Source of the DNA: Beroe forskalii
Lineage: Eukaryota; Ctenophora; Nuda; Beroida; Beroidae
Reading direction: 5' to 3'
Assembly: GCA_011033025.1 (NCBI GenBank)
Contig: WFMF01000246.1
Location: 62,001-126,000, forward strand
DNA length: 64,000 bases
The stretch's first letter is position 1; every line of letters begins with the position of its first letter. Below the pieces are notes generated by a model, which was not told the origin of the DNA, did no database searches, and saw only the letters and a program-made list of their open reading frames with translations. A program made the translations under genes and the position numbers. Below, one piece after another: positions 53,301 to 63,850 of the stretch.

Positions 53301-55683
53301 CGAAGAAACACTTATTTGTATCATATTTACAAATATTTATGTACTTGTTTCTTTCAGAGAAGATCAGATCTATAACTTCTCCAATCATATCATCAACTTC
53401 TTTAAGGTCTAAATTGGTATATAAAGTGGTAAAGTCGTAAATTTGGAGATTAAATGCTTCACTGCCCTGCAGTGACTCAAGAAAACTTGTGCAGAAGAAT
53501 CTATGCTCCAGAACACATTGACACCACTGTTATTGTATATTGTCTGACAATACTTCTTGAAGTATTCTCGTAGGAGTTTAAGACTACAATTAACAAGGAT
53601 GTTCAGCTGTTTAGTAGCACAGCTTCTTGCCCCAGCTATGAAGCGTGCTTTGTATGGGTTCTTGTGGAGTTTAGGATTCCAGAACAGCCGTGGTAGACAC
53701 ATGTTTTGGTCGTCGATGGTGATGGAGTACTTGTCTCGTAGTGTCGAAGCGATTTGTTCGACGTAGAAGTCAGGGTCGTTTGGGAGAGGAGAGTAGGTTT
53801 GTTACCCGTACATTCTAATGTATCAGTGTCAAAACCAAGTTCTTTGAGAGGAGTTATAACATAGAACTTCTTGGATAAAAGCGAAGTTGTTAGATGCTTT
53901 ATCGATAGAACAAATGATATAAAGCTTCTGAAGATGTTTCAGTTCTTCCTTGACACCCTCTCTCTCAAGGACATTGTCTTCAGTTTGTTCAAAGACATGT
54001 GGATGGTTGTCTTTATAAAATCTAAGTCTATTATTAACGATATCCGACACTCTGCTATACCAAGAATCAAAAGCAGCGTTCTTCAAGTGGTACTTCTTAC
54101 TTTTGCTCTTGATAAAGCTTGTCAAATCATCGTCAATACTAGCTTTGATCTCTGACACAGTCCGATGACAAGGAATTCTAAATTTACTACCGAAAGATAA
54201 AATATTTCTTAAATCTGGATCATTGGCAATACTCAAGTCACCAGTAACAATATGCCCTAGTGGCTCATAATTATAAGATGATAAACTACAGTTACATTGA
54301 GAATTTAGAATTGCTCGAACATCAGTAATGGTAAGATTTTTAAGGAATTTGCTGTAATTACAAACGAATAAACTAAGAGGTTTACTATAACGATAGTAAA
54401 CGCGTAGAGGACTCTTCTCAGAGTAATAAAACCATCGGCAAGCGCAAGTAAAAGTGATGTAGTTTACTCGCCTGTAATTTGTTTGTGTCATTACTTAGCT
54501 GGCTTCGACCCTGGCGAAGACACCTATCAAGCGCCCCCTGCTGACTCCAGTGCAGTAAGTGTGGACGTGGACCCTAACTCCAACAGACTCGAGCTCCTCA
54601 CGCCCTTCAACAAATGGGACGGTAACGACTACCACGGCCTGCAGCTCCTTATCAAGGTGATTGTGAGGAAATGTTGGGGGTTTGTGTGGAAAGGTAACAA
54701 GAAATGGGCCATGGGGTAACAAATAGAAGTCTATAATCCCTCACCCCATTTCTTGGTACCTTTCCATTCATAGTCCTATGAGTGGTGAGCACTGCCACAA
54801 ATTCTTACTGAAATACGATTTTGATAACTTTAATTTCTTGTTTGCCGCAGGTGAAGGGCAAGTGCACGACGGATCACATCTCTGCCGCGGGGCCGTGGCT
54901 CAAGTTCCGCGGTCACCTGAACAACATCTCCAACAACTTCCTTATCACCGCAGTGAACAGTGAGAACGGCGAGATGAACTCCATTAAGAGCGCTGTCAGC
55001 GGGGACTTTGGCCCTGTTCCAGCTACTGCCAGAGAGTACAAGGCTGCAGGTGAGTGGGAGAATGGGGAACCTAACTGTAATTTATCTCTCCCCACTCTAA
55101 CCGTCCTCTTTCTACCAGTCCCCTCCTTCCACCACTGAACCCCTCCCACTCGACCTCTCCACACATCCCCTCTCTACCCCTCCCCACTCTTTACTACCCT
55201 CCCCACTCCATCTTTCCCCTCCCCCTTCATTCTACCCTCCCCATTCTACTCCTTCCCACTCTACCCATCGCCTCTTCTTACTCTAACCCTCCCCACCCAC
55301 CACTCCCAGGTATTGGTTGGGTCGTTGTTGGAGATGAGAACTACGGAGAAGGAAGTTCCAGGGAGCACGCCGCCCTTGAACCCAGACATTTGGGCGGCAA
55401 AGCCATCATCGTGCGGTCCTTCGCACGAATCCACGAGACCAACCTGAAGAAGCAAGGCATGTTGCCCCTCACTTTCGCCGACCCAGCAGACTACGACAAA
55501 GTCCAGCCCGGAGACAAGATCTCCATCCTGGGTCTCACAGACTTCACTCCCGGGGTGCCGCTCACCTGCCAGCTGGAACACGGAGACGGGTCTGTGGACG
55601 AGTTCCCTCTCAACCACTCCTTCAATGAGAACCAGATAGGGTGGTTCAAGGCTGGTAGCGCACTCAATAAGATGGCAGCGTAA
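44303..55683 (+). CDS. ACO2: Mitochondrial aconitate hydratase (9 exons, about 782 aa)
   Basis: Converts citrate to isocitrate in the TCA cycle using a 4Fe-4S cluster. Exons: 44303-44430, 44872-44984, 45167-45385, 45634-45729, 47388-47525, 47708-48631, 54499-54656, 54851-55049, 55310-55683; phases all agree. A basic N-terminus ([17 protein letters not shown]) fits a mitochondrial presequence. Seen in order: [42 protein letters not shown] (catalytic Asp/His), [10 protein letters not shown] and [12 protein letters not shown] (cluster cysteines), [71 protein letters not shown]. Human ACO2 is 780 aa. Oddities: intron 2 has a GC donor and flanking 11-bp repeats; intron 4 ends in a minisatellite of the exon 5 acceptor; intron 6 (5.9 kb) is flanked by repeated exon sequence, so the spliced product would carry an extra SGFDPGEDT. 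The longer upstream reading of exon 1 was rejected because it precedes the presequence. Confidence 0.95.
44589..44765. mobile_element. hAT-type MITE, 177 bp
   Basis: Ends CAGGGGCGTAGCCAG and CTGGCTACGCCCCTG are perfect inverted repeats. The element is flanked by the 8-bp direct repeat GTTGGCAC. An 8-bp target duplication with CAGGGGC termini is typical of hAT elements. It lies in ACO2 intron 1 and has no coding capacity. Confidence 0.92.
44985..45166 (+). other. ACO2 intron 2 with GC donor and 11-bp flanking exon repeat
   Basis: Exon 2 must end at AAGAG|GCGAAT to keep the aconitase frame, so the intron starts with GC and ends with CCCAG. AGGCGAATCCT occurs at both borders (44983 and 45165). 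The intron contains a small hairpin (GGCTGGTT with AACCAGCC near 45040-45062). Confidence 0.65.
45911..47409 (+). repeat. 38-bp minisatellite made from the ACO2 exon 5 acceptor
   Basis: About 39 units of CCCACTCAG|GCACTGACAGT then CACACAGTGAACTATCGT (38 bp). The part after CAG is the start of exon 5, whose first codons read (G)TDSHTVN. The authentic acceptor is the last unit (CCCACCCAG, exon begins 47388) after which the sequence departs into [11 protein letters not shown]. Most units are identical. A few are truncated or fused (46362, 46540, 46668, 46750), and T replaces C in ATCGTC in some. Confidence 0.93.
48604..48632 (+). repeat. Direct repeat at the left border of ACO2 intron 6
   Basis: GCTGGCTTCGACCCTGGCGA plus GGACACCT here matches 54498-54526 (same with AGACACCT), one mismatch in about 28. 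The two copies encode GFDPGEDT and bracket the 5.9-kb intron; the donor GTAATG follows the left copy directly. Confidence 0.9.
48720..49240. mobile_element. One-ended copy of the 70-bp inverted-repeat element
   Basis: AGAGGTGTATGGGTATACTA and the following 50 bases are the inverted complement of 37296-37366 and 58515-58587. Downstream GAGACTAAACTGTGAATCAT and GGCATCTGCCTGTCAG match the interior of the copies at 36860-37140 and 58070-58400. The opposite terminus is not visible here. Confidence 0.55.
49374..54491 (-). mobile_element. Penelope-like retroelement, interrupted and decayed
   Basis: Coding pieces on the minus strand: 53829-54491 (N-terminal part, [20 protein letters not shown]), 53409-53702 ([20 protein letters not shown]), 53098-53388 ([20 protein letters not shown]), then after the inserted element 49764-53093, about 49374-49759 ([38 protein letters not shown]). 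PKLHKNP, GIPMG and YVDD with the VNYLDL region are features of Penelope-like RTs. Frameshifts separate the pieces outside the insertion. No GIY-YIG endonuclease domain could be recognised. The element fills ACO2 intron 6 antisense to the gene, and its N-terminal end touches the exon 7 acceptor. Confidence 0.75.
49764..53093. mobile_element. 3.33-kb TTAA-flanked piggyBac-type non-autonomous element with long inverted arms
   Basis: TTAA at 49760-49763 and 53094-53097 flank ends CCCAGAT and ATCTGGG, which is the piggyBac pattern. Deleting the element with one TTAA rejoins the host Penelope frame exactly. Inside, 49889-50632 and 51972-52741 are inverted copies about 750 bp long (GGGGTGGAAAATCACCCC recurs several times in both). 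The 1.3-kb centre is rich in GGCAGT/ACTGCC words without coding content. ORFs in the arms are mirror artefacts; no transposase is present. Confidence 0.85.
54498..54526 (+). repeat. Direct repeat at the right border of ACO2 intron 6
   Basis: This is the partner of 48604-48632. The acceptor TTACTTAG immediately precedes it, so both copies are exonic after splicing, in phase. Confidence 0.9.
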
Positions 55684-56147
55684 TGTACCAGGTGTTTCAC
55701 TTGTTCTCCTGCTAAGTCTGAGATCAATCCCTCCTGCAAATTCTGAGACCAGTTCCTCCCTATTCGTCATGAACTACAAATATGCCATCGTTTTAGATGT
55801 ATGAAGTTACTGAATGGTCATTATAATGCAATAAAGTTTACGACTTAGAAGTTAGATCATTTTCTAGAAATATTGAACTTCGCATTCCAATTTGAATTTA
55901 AATCAATGAGCTCGAGTAGAACTATGGAGACTTGACTTGATAATGAGTTGTTGGCGCTGTGTAGTCCACAATTTGACCTTAATTTCAATTAACTTATTGT
56001 AACCAAGGAAGTCTGAAATCATATAAACAATCTGCGTATCGTGCGAGGTGAGTCAGCAATTGATCACGTATTATTATGGTGACGCATTTCATCCTTGAAA
56101 CGTTTTCTCAATCGACCTTGTAAGAGTTAATCTGATTTATATTTGCT
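55684..56147. other. ACO2 3' flank
   Basis: It holds the ACO2 3' UTR with its poly(A) signal and then AT-rich sequence without features up to the start of the duplicated NUBP2 segment. Confidence 0.6.
55830..55835 (+). terminator. ACO2 polyadenylation signal AATAAA
   Basis: This AATAAA lies about 147 bases after the ACO2 stop codon, a normal 3' UTR length, with T/G-rich sequence following. Confidence 0.6.
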
Positions 56148-56162
56148 GATAAGCTTTAAATC

Positions 56163-57559
56163 TAAATTAGATCAATCTTACCTGGAGGAGTATCTATGAT
56201 CAAATAGTCAAGACTGCCCCAGCAAACATCTTCAACAAATTGCCTGATCATTGCTGTCTTTTTGGCTCTCTCAGATGACAGCCTCATCTTGGTCTTCTAC
56301 AAGATAGGACAGGGATACAGCATGAATTTGACCACCACCAACAGATTGGGAGAGTGGAACCCAGCCTTGATCACAAGATAGGATATTCCCCTAAAGAGAG
56401 AATACTTTCATTCAAAACATTTGTATCAGATAGTTGTTTTACATAGAACTAGAAGTTATAAACTATTGTCTTAATTCGACTATAAGTCATGTCTTTAATA
56501 CTTGCCTGATGAAAAATCTTTTTTTTATCAGATTACCAAACACAGTTATTACTTACCTTTAATCCAATCATCTTTGCTAAACTTGGTCCACAAAGATCTG
56601 TATCAAGTACTCCAACACCATAGCCTCTCTGAGCTAATTCAAATGCAATCACAGCAACAGTAGTGCTTTTACCAACACCACCTTTACCTGAGCCAGCAAA
56701 TAAAGTTAATCAACTATGATTACTTTTTTTGCATTTCTTTAAAAAAGGATTAATTTTGCAGCTTAAATTTTCACAAATTGCTAAATCCCTTAGAAATAAA
56801 CCAGTTTTTGTGGTCATCAATAATTTTTGCTATAATTGCTGTACACCTTGAGAGCTGTCTGTACAAATGAGGTGTCTTGTTCATCTATGTTTACATAAGT
56901 GTGTCTATGTTTGTCTAACATAACAGCCTGTCATTCATACTATCTTAAACAATCCTGAGATGATAGTTGAGGGCTTAAGGTTTCTAATGAGCCACCTTCA
57001 AATGAAAAATTATGCCTTGATGTGATCCAATATAGCAAATACTCATGATAGAACCAAAGCAAATGAAGCTGTGTGCTCTTTGCTGTACCTATTAATGATT
57101 CTCTAGAAGATTCAGGACAATAAGTCCACGTCTGATATTTGATGCCAAGCACAAATTAATGACTTTACAGTAACAACATAACCATGTATAATATATAATG
57201 AATTATTAAATAAATTATGAAATTGCAGCTTATTTTCAATCTGTTGATTATTGATGTTAAGTTCAACTAATATTTCCCCAAATCTGGATGAAGATATTTA
57301 TTTTATATAATCATGGTGTAACTGCTGAAAAATATTAACCATTGTTTTATTATTGTTCATTGCACATGGTGCTGCCCAATTGGAAATATCATAATTATTG
57401 TGGCTTGACTGTAAAAAGATGGCTGAATTTGTATCCCAAAGTTATCATGATTATTCTTGTTTTATTTCAAAAATGTTGCAACACCTTTATTACCTGATAA
57501 GATGGCAATTATGTTCTTGACATCACTAACACCTGCATTAACTGGTTTTTCTTCAGACA
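56163..57559 (-). pseudogene. NUBP2 5' pseudogene fragment
   Basis: It contains copies of NUBP2 exons 3, 2 and 1 with their introns, highly similar to 34214-35556. The exon 3 copy has lost one T and one C near 56260-56272 relative to the intact gene, which shifts the frame. Exons 4 and 5, including the cysteine motif, are absent because the duplication begins in intron 3. Exon 1 and the Walker A exon copies are intact. A functional product is not possible from this copy. Confidence 0.9.
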
Positions 57560-57604
57560 TCCCGACTTCACTAAACTCAAATTTGATTTAAATCCAAAGT
57601 CGTA

Positions 57605-58590
57605 TCTATTTAAAGGTGTATGGGTATATGAAAAACATGAATAAATTCTATATGTATTTGAATTAAAAAGAAATCTTTCTTCAAGACATCAATTTGCAAG
57701 ACTTTTCTCCAACTCCATACTTGAGCATCAACATGATCCCTTTAGGTAATACAATGTTGAGAGCAGTAGGATCCGCATAAGTCACACCAAGATGAGTGGT
57801 GTGCAGGCATCTTAAGTACAATACCTACCTCAGCTTTCGGGGTGTTTAAATTGAGAGAGCATTTTATGAGGTAGCCCCCAGCAGTCGCCCCCTGGTACCA
57901 GGGTATAGCACCGTCAAGTGCAGTGACCACCTGCCTGAATGAAGCTGAAACTTGCTCTTTGGTATTTGTTTGTACACCAAGCACCAAGAAATTAAACAAC
58001 ACACTTAGTGAAGAGAAGTACAGGACCAGTGGATTGATCTGGGTTATTTGTGACTGAATATCAACTTTCTAATCCAAAGAGACTAAACTGGGAATCATCA
58101 GTGGTTAAGATAAGATAAGATAAGATAATATTTTTGACATAACATCAACTCAAATATTCAAACAAATTTCACCATATTATATCACTATATTAAGCACCCT
58201 TATGTCGAGGTACCCACAATAAATTACTAAGGTTACCCTGCGGATGCAAGGTCCTTCCTTGTCAACTGTGATGAGGTTAACAAAATTATACAATGAATGA
58301 AGTAAAAATGAAGAAGGGATTAGGAGGCATCTGCCTGTTCAGTTCCCTTTTTCCAACTCAATGCCAAGGGACTTATGCAGTAAATTGCTCGAAGTCATTA
58401 GACTAAGCAGACAGATCCAAAGTCTGATTGACAAGGGAGTTTACACATCCATTTAGGGACACTCACGCCACTATCCCATAGTTATATGGAGTGAGTGCAT
58501 ATAGTGACGTCTCTTATGTCAATCCTTGAATTAGAAAATCAATGTACAGTATTGAGTTATGTTTGTAGTATACCCATACACCTCTAAATA
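57605..58590. mobile_element. Inverted-repeat element, copy B
   Basis: This is the duplicate of 35609-37366 without the retroelement insertion. It has the left end AAAGGTGTATGGGTATATG and the right end ACCCATACACCTCTAAATA. It has gained a GATAAGATAAGATAA microsatellite and about 130 bases at 58105-58235. Confidence 0.5.
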
Positions 58591-58854
58591 TAAATATAAA
58601 TAAAAGGATTTTGCCAATTGGGCAACACGATTCAAAAGATAAGTTATTGGATTACTTTTTATGAAAGCAAACAGTATTATTGGCAATGTAAATATAATAC
58701 CTATTATAATCACGGACTTTAGTTTCACGGAGCTAAAACTTCACAGACATTACTATTCATGCTTAATCGTGCCACTACAAATTTTCAAAATTATAACATT
58801 TTCAATTTGATTTTTCTTTTTTTTTCTTCCACGATTTGCATACTTGAATTAAAT

Positions 58855-61800
58855 AAATAAATAAATAAATAATTTATGGTATTCAACCATCACTCTTCAT
58901 AACATTTTAACAAGAAACATTAGCTCCCATTGAAAAACACACCATCAAACACAGGTGTCCACTGTCTACTGTTCATTTCAATGATATATAATTTAAATTA
59001 TGAAATAGAGATTTAAAAATAACATCCAGCAAGTTCATATGATCTGTGATAAAAAACATTCTAGACTCTTAGAAACAATCCCTGATGTTGATTCCTTTTC
59101 TCTTAGCCACAAATGGATTACTTTTTAAATATTGATTAAATTTTTCCTTATTAGACAGATAATTATTCCCTTCTATTTTTTCTAACACCAAGTTAGAAAC
59201 ATACCAAAAGTTGTTTGGACTAATAGTACAGGTATCCCTCTTATAGCACTCTAAACTAGCTTTGAAAATGTCAACAGTTGAAGCATCCCTTACATATTTG
59301 GGTAGATCATTCCAAAAACCTCTAACCCTTTCTAAAATAAAGTTACTATTCATTCTACCAATATCTTTAGAATAAGACACACTCTTATGCTTATAAGTTA
59401 ATAAATTTCTCCTACTTCTACCACATTTAAACAAGTCTTGACAATACTGAACTTTATTGCTAACAACCTTAAAAGTTTCAATTAGATCCCCTCTTATCCT
59501 TCGTTCTGCCAATGTAGTGAGATTCAATCTATCAAGCCGCTCACTGTAGGGAAGTGTACCTATGCCATTTATTAGTCTGGTGAAACGTCGCTGGACACCT
59601 TCCAGCTCCAAGATGGTACCCCAGTTCCCATGGCGAGCAGCAGGAGACCAAAGCTGAACACAGTACTCAAGCTTTGGTCGGATAAGAGCTTTATAGATTC
59701 TCAACATTATATCAATGTCTTTTGCAAAAACATTTCTACTTATCCAAGCAATAGTTCTATTAGCATCCTTAATACACTTATTGATATTACTTCCCCAGAG
59801 TAAGTCGTTTTTCATTAAAACACCTAAGTCCTTTTCTAAGCAAGTTTCTTCAAGGATCTTATTATCTAATTCATACTCATTTCTAGGATTATCATTCAAT
59901 TCAATGTGCATGACTTTGCATTTTTCTGTGTTGAACTTCAAAAGCCAAGTTTCTTCCCAGTTCTCAAGTGATTTCAAATCCATATTAGTATCATCATACT
60001 TAGCAGCATTTGCAACAACTTTTAAATCATCAGCAAATATTTTAGTGACATTTTTCATCCCATTAGGTAAGTCGTTAATGTAAAGTACAAATAGCAAGGG
60101 ACCCAAAACTGATCCCTGTGGTACACCTGATTTCACAATCTTAGAACTAGAATATTCTCCCCTTATGATAGTCTTCATTGTTCTATTTGATAGAAAATCC
60201 TGAATAATTGCAAGTACCTTACTACTAAACCCATAATTCTCTAACTTTATCAGAAGCCTATAGTGTGGAACAGTATCAAAGGCCTTCATAAAGTCAAAGT
60301 ACAGTACATCTACAGGATACCCCTCTTCAAGCAAATCAATGATATTGTCAACAGTCTCTAGAAGGTTAGACAAGCATGATTTACGTGGAACAAAACCATG
60401 CTGATCCTCAGTTATATCATCTTCAATAAAATTCAAAATATGTTGTCTCAGAAATTTCTCATAAACTTTAGATATGATACAAGTCAAAGAAACTGGCCTG
60501 TAATTAGATGGATCATTTCTAGATTCCTTCTTATGGAGAGCAACCACATTAGCTTCCTTCCAAACATCAGGTATTCTTGCTTCATTAGCACATTTATTAA
60601 AAAGCAGAGTTATTATTTGAACAAAATCATCATTTTCAGCAAGAGCCTTCAAAAGTTTGGGATGTACATTGTCAGGGCCAAAACTCTTGAAAACATCAAG
60701 CCTTCCTAACTCATTATAAACTTCAGCAAAACTAATTACTAGATCCTCACATTTTTTCACATTTTCAGTATTGTAACAAGCTTTTGGCATAGGACCATGA
60801 GGCTCCTCAACAAAAACTGAACTAAAAGTATCAGCTAAGCACTCAGCTGTCTCCTTATCATTAGTTGTACGTGTACCATCTGGTTTAACCAGGCTTGTCA
60901 CAATATCTTTAACTTTATTGCGCGATCTTAGATATGAAAAGAAGGCACGAGAATTATACTTTAGGTCCTTAGTAACCTTTCTTTCATACTTAACTCTTGC
61001 TTTACATTCACATTCTTCAAATAATTGCTGTTTTTCTAAAGCAGTATTCCAATTTCTTATATTTGGAGTAATATCAAAGACATTCCAAGCCCTATTTTTA
61101 TTTCTTATTGCTCTTTTTAGTGATCTATTAACCCATGGTGAACTATAGTTAATATCAACATTGTTTGTATGCTTTTGAAGGGGAACCTTATCAGAAATAA
61201 CATTTAATTTTTCAAGTATCATTGACCACAAATCATTAACAGACATATCATCTAATTTTGTTGGATCAAACTTCCAGTCGATTTCTTGAGACCATTTGAG
61301 AATTTCTTCGCTTGTTACTTTGGACCAGCATCTTCTTCCTTCCTTTGTTACCTTGTTTACTTCCAACTTTCCTGGGTGAGATACATTGAGTTCTGTAGAA
61401 AGAGTTACATGATCACTCTTGCCGAGATGAGGACCTAACTTGAATTCATTTACCAGGCTTTCATCTGTGAAAAGTAACTGGTCTAGCAAACTTTCGCTCA
61501 TTATTCCAGACATTGTATTAAGTCTCCGGCGAGTTACTTCAGATGTCAATAACCATGAAAGTCCTAAATCATGGATCAACTCTAAATACATTTTCTGCAT
61601 AAGAATCAAATTACTACAAGAATTATCATTAGCACCCAATATAGTACCAGATAGCCAGGAAACTTGAGAAAGATTAAAGTCTCCAAAACAAAAAGTTCCA
61701 AGACATCCTTTTTCTTGAAAAATACTTTTCATGAATTTCAGCAACTTGATGTCTTGTTTCTTATTCAATGATGGTGACCTATACACACATGCTATCATAG

Positions 61801-62285
61801 CCTTTCCCATATCACATTCTATACAAACAGCAACTGAGTCTGGACCATAGACACTTCCATGAACTTCAATATTGTGACGAACATAGATTACAGATCCACC
61901 ACAGTCACTTACTTCCTTATCATTCAATGTTCTTTCTAAGATAAAGTCTCTGTCACCACGGTATGGGGTATATCCTGGAATATCATACTCAGCAGGCATC
62001 AGTTCATCATTGAAATGTGTTTCAGAAATGCATAAAAATATCATATTTCTTCTTTGATACAATCTGCTTTAGTTCAGTCATTTTGTTTTTCAAGCTACAT
62101 GCATTTGTGTAAAAAACATTCAGAAATTTTATGGACCTGAAATCATGGGCTGCTGCGAAGCGGCTGGCGTCAGCGCCACGCGCGCGGCGCGGCGCTGATT
62201 CTCGAGAGGGTCTGTCAGATTTGTAGTTGTGTAAACATTTAAATAAATAGCAAAGTTTCCTTGAAGCTATTTTGATAATTATCAA
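58855..62285 (-). mobile_element. CR1/jockey-group LINE, nearly full-length ORF2
   Basis: The main frame 59069-62062 (about 997 codons) encodes an apurinic-type endonuclease (CISETHFND, CFGDFNLSQVSW, KSDHVTL) and reverse transcriptase (DPSNYRPVSLTCIISKVYEK, DQHGFVPRKSC, FDFMKAFDTVPHYRLL, GVPQGSVLGPLLFVLYINDL, IFADDLKV). A C-terminal region (YKALIRPKLEYCVQLWSPA) is typical of CR1-like elements. The first part of the endonuclease (FLNVFYTNACSLKNKMTEL) is in another frame, 62022-62285. One extra T in the T-run near 62043 explains the shift. The 3' end on the plus strand at 58855-58880 is an AATA/TTAT microsatellite, as in CR1-like tails. It lacks ORF1 and is absent from the left duplicate, so it is a fairly recent insertion. 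Confidence 0.9.
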
Positions 62286-62371
62286 TTAATTATCAGACGA
62301 TGTCTGACCCGCTGATGAGCGGTGCGCGGCGCGTCGCTCGGAAGGGTCTATCAACAATTGACAATCAATTA

Positions 62372-62688
62372 GGCGCCCGTAACGTTCGTCGGTCGATCGA
62401 TTGGAATTGGTCGATCGATCAACTCCAGTCTCCATTTGAACGAATGATGTGTTTCACTGGTCCCTAATGACTTGAATCGCGTTTAAATTAGCAATATTTA
62501 GTTGTTTTCCTATTAGCTCAAAGATTTTCTATTGAAAACACATCAGTCGATCAAATTAAGTTGATCGATCGACCATTCCTAAGCCCGCATAGGTGTGCGT
62601 ACGCGCGCCGCACAACGCAGACAGGGATATACGTGTTTAGCAAGATCGACCAGTTCCAATCGATCGACTGATGAACGTTATGGGCGCC
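62372..62688. mobile_element. 317-bp element with about 45-bp inverted ends and 7-bp target duplication
   Basis: The ends are GGCGCCCGTAACGTTCGTCG and the complement of CGATGAACGTTATGGGCGCC-like sequence (a few mismatches), rich in TCGATCGA. TCAATTA is repeated on both sides (62365-62371 and 62689-62695). There is no coding capacity. Internal inverted copies of GGTCGATCGATCAACT are present. It carries a nested GC-rich insert at 62576-62643. Superfamily not assigned. Confidence 0.85.
62576..62643. mobile_element. 68-bp GC-rich insert with 9-bp direct repeats
   Basis: GATCGACCA lies on both sides (62567-62575 and 62644-62652). The insert starts TTCCTAAGCCCGCATAGG and ends ATACGTGTTTAGCAA. A longer version of the same module is at 38039-38150, which argues for mobility of this very small sequence. 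Confidence 0.6.
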
Positions 62689-62754
62689 TCAATTATTGAT
62701 TTAATGATTTATTTAAATTGTTTTTTGTTATTTGTATATAAGTGCAATTTTTAA

Positions 62755-62850
62755 CCTAATTTCACCTAATTTAACCTAATTTCACCTAATTTCACCTAAT
62801 TTAACCTAATTTCACCTAATTTCACCTAATTTCACCTAATTTCACCTAAT
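62755..62850. repeat. CACCTAATTT tandem repeat
   Basis: About nine copies of TTTCACCTAA/TTTAACCTAA lie where the left duplicate (39095) has only one, a local expansion specific to this copy. Confidence 0.85.
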
Positions 62851-63124
62851 CTTTTGAGATCAAGAGAAATTGAAGTAATTAATTTTTGTGCAACTGTAAT
62901 GTGCTACAAAAATCAATCTTGCAGATTGATGCTTCAAAGAAAGATTTCTTTGTTTCAAATTTGTTTTATTTACCTTTCGTTATATTAATTTAAATTAATT
63001 TCATCATTAATTTTTTGCAAAAATTACAATTGGAGAAGGCTGACTTGTTGCTACAGATCAACAGTGCAGGATGTATGGAAGAACTTGAAAAGTCTCTGCC
63101 CTAAGTCTTCAGTTAATGGTTCTT

Positions 63125-63245
63125 AACAAAAGCTTCTGAGAAAAAGTCATTAACAAAAGTCTTTGACAAAAGTCTTTGACAAAAGTCTTTAACAAAAGTC
63201 TTTAACAAAAGTCTTTAACAAAAGTCTTTGACAAAAGTCTTTGAC
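63125..63245. repeat. 16-bp tandem repeat upstream of the second RPL28
   Basis: This is the counterpart of 43160-43310, ACAAAAGTCTTTGACA units, interrupted on its right by the SINE. Confidence 0.8.
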
Positions 63246-63246
63246 A

Positions 63247-63553
63247 GGTAGCGCAGTGGTTAAGGTGTTGTACTTTCAATCAAGATATTGGTGGTTCGAT
63301 TCCTGGCTGTGCCTATTGTGCTAAGGGTGAGAATTCTCACCTAAGCAGCCACACGGTTCACTCAGCCGAGTGTTCAGGAAACTGTGCGGGAGGGTTAAAT
63401 GAGGAGCTGCCCATTGCAGCCAAGTCTCGGGTGACTTAAGTATGAATTACACTTCTTTAACCGTCACTGGCCTGATTACACCTGAATCCTTCAATTCCTG
63501 TCATTGGCTGTTACAGCTGTTGGAATAGAAGTCAAACCTTCAAAATAAAAATG
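63247..63553 (+). mobile_element. tRNA-derived SINE, about 307 bp, with 10-bp target duplication
   Basis: The head has an A box (TAGCGCAGTGGTT) and a B box (GGTTCGATTCC at 63293-63303) within about 70 bases that fold roughly like a tRNA. The body ends in AAAATAAAAATG. GTCTTTGACA flanks both sides (63237-63246 and 63554-63563). The left duplicate near 43270 has the empty site. RNA polymerase III would drive transcription from the internal boxes. Confidence 0.92.
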
Positions 63554-63850
63554 GTCTTTGACAAAGTCTTAATAACTGAATAATACACTGGCGTAAAGGC
63601 CACTCTGCCCTTCAGGCAGTCCCTCACTTCCCTCTATCCTTCTCGTTGAACACTCAAAGCTTTCTCAGCTATTAATATTAAATATTTTCCTCTAGTTTTT
63701 AACATGCCTATGTCCAATTTAAACTCAGCCAATCATATTGGTATCCTAGTTAAAAATAATTTTTCTATAGGGAAATTGGAAAAAGCATTTAATTTAGTCT
63801 CATAAACGTTATTTCCATTTCATTGTTCTTAAATTTGAGGTAGGTGCATC

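Noticed and set aside
33374..55683. A functional Fe-S gene cluster (NUBP2 next to ACO2)
   Set aside because: NUBP2 serves the cytosolic pathway while ACO2 clusters are made in mitochondria, the genes are on opposite strands, and RPL28 lies between; adjacency is probably chance.
63247..63315. A functional tRNA gene
   Set aside because: A and B boxes are present, but the sequence is followed by a SINE body and flanked by a target duplication, and the arms pair imperfectly.
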